Shown here in pieces: positions 61,085-64,000 of a stretch of DNA of 64,000 nt. Origin of the DNA: Dryomyza anilis (lineage: Eukaryota; Arthropoda; Insecta; Diptera; Dryomyzidae); the NCBI GenBank assembly GCA_951804985.1, contig OX638130.1, forward strand, positions 99,135,700 to 99,199,699, written 5' to 3'. Numbering within the stretch: the stretch's first letter is position 1; each line of letters opens with the position of its first letter. Both the position numbers and the translations under genes were made by a program. Below the pieces are notes generated by a model, which made no database searches, was not told the origin of the DNA, and saw nothing but the letters and a program-made list of their open reading frames with translations.

Positions 61085-61650
61085 TAAAATTACGGCGGGA
61101 AAAATATCCATATTTTAAAAGGAATAAATAAGTGTATGGAGAGATAAACAGCTGATGCGGGTACACTTCTTGATTTTAAAAAAGAAAACCACTCGATTAT
61201 GAACAATGTATGCAAGCACTATTATTTAGAAGTCTGTGTCTTGTTTTAAATTTAGTTTCTTAGTTTCGTGATTTCCACAAATGAACAGTCAGATAAACTA
61301 AAAGAAGAAAGAGAAGAAAATAGTTTTCTTAATGTTAAGAAAGTTTTATAGTTAGTTTAGTTTAGTATATAATAAAATTATGAAAACGGTCGAAAACAAC
61401 ATCTACATTTCAGAAGGAATTAATAAATGTGTACTATACAGTTGAACGACAAACTTCTTGAATTTAAGAAACAAAACCACTTGGTTATGATCAAAGGTAA
61501 AAAGTACTATTTAGAGGTCTGTGTATTCTTCTTAATTCAAAATAAGATCTACAGTCATGATTACAACAAATTAACATTCGGATATACAAAAAAAAACAAA
61601 CAAGAACTAACGTTTTCAAGAAGTTAGCTTTCTTAGTATTAAGAAGATAA
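61085..61650 (+). repeat. Diverged tandem duplication, offset about 290 bp
   Basis: The first copy (about 61100-61350) and second copy (about 61385-61650) share, in order, AAGGAAT(A/T)AATAA(G/A)TGTA, CTTCTTGA(T/A)TTTAA, AAACCACT(C/T)G(A/G)TTATGA, CTATTTAGA(A/G)GTCTGTGT and CTTAATGTTAAGAA/CTTAGTATTAAGAA. The second copy holds a 66-codon frame (61427-61627) that the first copy lacks because of stops. I cannot assign a protein family, so it is listed as a repeat. Confidence 0.75.
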
Positions 61651-63635
61651 ATTCTAATTTAAACGTAATTGATTAATATCTATAAAATTCCGCTATTTTA
61701 GATTCGAGACGAATGTCTCTACAGTTTTTGATTTATGTGCGTGTATATAATATATATTCATCGTATATTGAAACAAATATGATATATAACGAATAAATTT
61801 TTAATTCCAAATAAATTTTATATTCCAAAATTCGTCTATAGTGCTGTGTAATTTATTTAGTTTTATTGGCACTCATTTTTTCTATTTAATTCGTTAATTT
61901 TATTATTTTCAAAAAAGTAAAATGTTCACTACAAAATTTCCTCAACTATAATAATTTTCACCTACTCTACGCTTCCTCTACACTTAAATTTACTTATGTT
62001 ACACTGAAGAAAAAAAAACTCTGCATGCCTTTTAAAGACTAGCCACAATAATTTTGTAATATAACGCCTCAAAAATTTAAATAAATTTCATGTAACAAAT
62101 TATTAGATTTTGAAATTAAAAAATTCGTCAAAAGCTAAAAAAAAATAAAAATTAAAATATAATTTATATTACAAACAAAAATTAGTCAAATACAAAAAAA
62201 GAAAATAAATTTGTTTATATTCAATGCGAGAAAATGGTTAAGAAAGCTTTAATTTGAAAAAGCTATAAATAATAAAAAATACTTTATTAAGCAAAATCGT
62301 CCTCATTTTATATATAAAATTTGCAATGAGCGACAACATACATAAAATTTATAATAAAAAAAACAATATTTAATTTAAACAAATAATCTAATAAATAAAA
62401 ATTTAATAAAAATCAAAAAAAAAAAAATAATAATAATAATTAGCTATACGCAACAAACTACAATAGTTAAAAAAATAATAATAATTCGAATAATATTTCC
62501 ATGAAATAATATATTGTAATACTTTATATAATATATATATATAAACCTTTACCATATAGTACGATATATATATACAGATAATTCATAATAATAGATTTTA
62601 ATAGAACCGCATCACCAAAAAAATAAATAAATTTAGACTTAAATTACAGCAGTAATCAGCAGAAACCAACCGTAGTGTTGGTAAACAAATAAAACCGTTA
62701 TATAAACTTATTAATTAAATTTTTAATTAACATACCAATTAATTATACAAGCAGCGAAGTTACAGGAAGGCAAGTCGAAAATCAATTTCAGGATTGTATA
62801 ACATATTACTAATTATAGCATATATTATATATATATAAACTAAAATAATTATTATTAATATAATTAATAGAGAATCCATTATTGATTAACTATATACAAG
62901 AAAAAATTAAATAACAAAAAAAAAAAACAAAACTAAAAGAGCTCTTGTAAATAGTTACAGACACCCGCACACATGCATAAACACATAACTATTTAATTAA
63001 ATCTAGTTAATAAATTAATTATTAATAATAATAATAAACAAAAAAACCAAAACTTATACTAACATAATTTATTAATAAAATAGCGCAGTAAATCACTTCA
63101 AATACTAGTCATAAAAAAAGTTAAAAAAATAAAATTAAAAAAAAAACAAAAAAACTGCAAAAAAATAATAAATAATTGAAACATTTACGTTAAATACACT
63201 GCGTACGAATTGAATTAATTATGATGAAGTTGAGATGATGCTGAAACAACGTTGTATGATTTTGAGCAGCGAGTAACATAAATAATATTATTATGCATAT
63301 AGTAATAATACTAATAATATTTATAATAGAAACAATTATAAGTAAAAACCATAAACAAAATTTTTCGATTTGTTAAAAAAATATACATAAAATAATTACA
63401 AAAAAATAAATCAAATTGTGTTTTTTTCGATTGTTACTTAACATGTTTTGTATAAGGTGAGTTTGACTTTTATTGTAAATGTAAAATAAAAACTTTTGAT
63501 TTAAATTGAAAACACCAAAATCATTAAATTGTTTAATTAAACTTTTTTTTTAATTTAAAAAAAACACAATTTTTTGTTGCAAACACACATATTCTATAAT
63601 ATAATAGAAAATAAATTCTATTTTATGATTACTCA
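61651..63635. other. AT-rich, A-rich on + strand, no gene seen
   Basis: Short (TA)n and (AAT)n runs occur (for example 62440-62480, 62527-62545, 62832-62840). No coding or transposon signature is found. Confidence 0.5.
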
Positions 63636-63639
63636 TATT

Positions 63640-64000
63640 ATCACTAAAAATTGAAATTATCACCAAAAATTTATATCATCACTTAAAATACAAAATAAAT
63701 TATATTATCACTGAACTCATATTATCACTGAACACTCATATTGTCACTGACATTTCAAATTATTAACAGAAATTCAAATTATCAGTCCAAACTATTGTTG
63801 TCACCAAAAACATATAGCGTATTAAATTCAAATTATTACTGAGAGCTCAAAGTATCACTGAAAACTAAAGTTTTCAAATTATCATTGAAAATTGAAATTA
63901 CCACATAAAACTTGAATTATCGCAAATAACTCTAAATATCACAAATCACTGAGAACTCAAATTATCACTGAGAACTAAAGTTATCAACATAAACTCAAAC
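63640..64000 (+). repeat. 19-bp minisatellite array G, running off the window
   Basis: Diverged units like AAATTATCACTGAAAACTC at about 19-bp spacing. The TATCACT(G/A)A(A/G)AA core resembles the TTTTCACT core of arrays A-F. The array continues beyond the window end, so its length is unknown. Confidence 0.75.

Overview
The window is very AT-rich animal DNA and most probably comes from a fly (Diptera, likely a calyptrate such as a blow fly or house-fly relative). The only gene I can recognise is the + strand innexin gene shaking-B (shakB), whose exons translate almost word for word like Drosophila ShakB. GT/AG splice sites with matching phases join the exons. The gene has large introns, and the flanking and intronic DNA is full of minisatellites, MITE-like elements, one SINE and a dead Tc1/mariner element, all typical of a large insect genome.

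Gene layout. Two exons of the 'lethal' (ShakB-L) N-terminal half lie at 1965-2098 and 3966-4155; their first coding exon is upstream of the window. A complete single exon for the 'neural' (ShakB-N) N-terminal half lies at 25503-25862 and starts with its own ATG. Both alternatives end at the same Gln in phase 0 and can splice into the same five shared exons (41048-41202, 41274-41338, 42205-42371, 45993-46171, 46242-46434). The neural form would be 372 residues. The two halves differ in the N-terminus, first membrane segment and first extracellular loop, and share membrane segments 2-4, the second extracellular loop and the C-terminus. The result is two gap-junction subunits from one locus.

Repeats. 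Seven arrays of a related 19-bp minisatellite with a TTTTCACT-type core occupy roughly 9-10 kb (about 2165-3620, 8636-10260, 11565-12660, 18410-20420, 30365-32280, 34325-35480, 63640-64000). They occur in both orientations and in several sequence subfamilies. There is an 82-copy, indel-free 10-bp array (37651-38470) and a 2-kb 11-bp array (58500-60490) that is open in all six frames. There are also a degenerate TGCATAAAATATGCA repeat field (22990-24560), foldback-type inverted repeats (15075-16690), two PIF/Harbinger-like MITEs (5791-6021, 6629-6844), a tRNA-derived SINE (5368-5676), a TA-flanked MITE (55845-56371) and a DD37E Tc1/mariner copy with nearly perfect terminal repeats but a broken transposase (54199-55495).

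Between these are islands of more complex, relatively GC-richer sequence (10330-11110, 12880-14100, 17270-18130, 20530-21560, 32520-33460, 36900-37450). They are the best places to look for promoters and enhancers of the shakB transcripts. Everything after 46434 appears to be shakB 3' UTR or intergenic DNA; I see no second gene.
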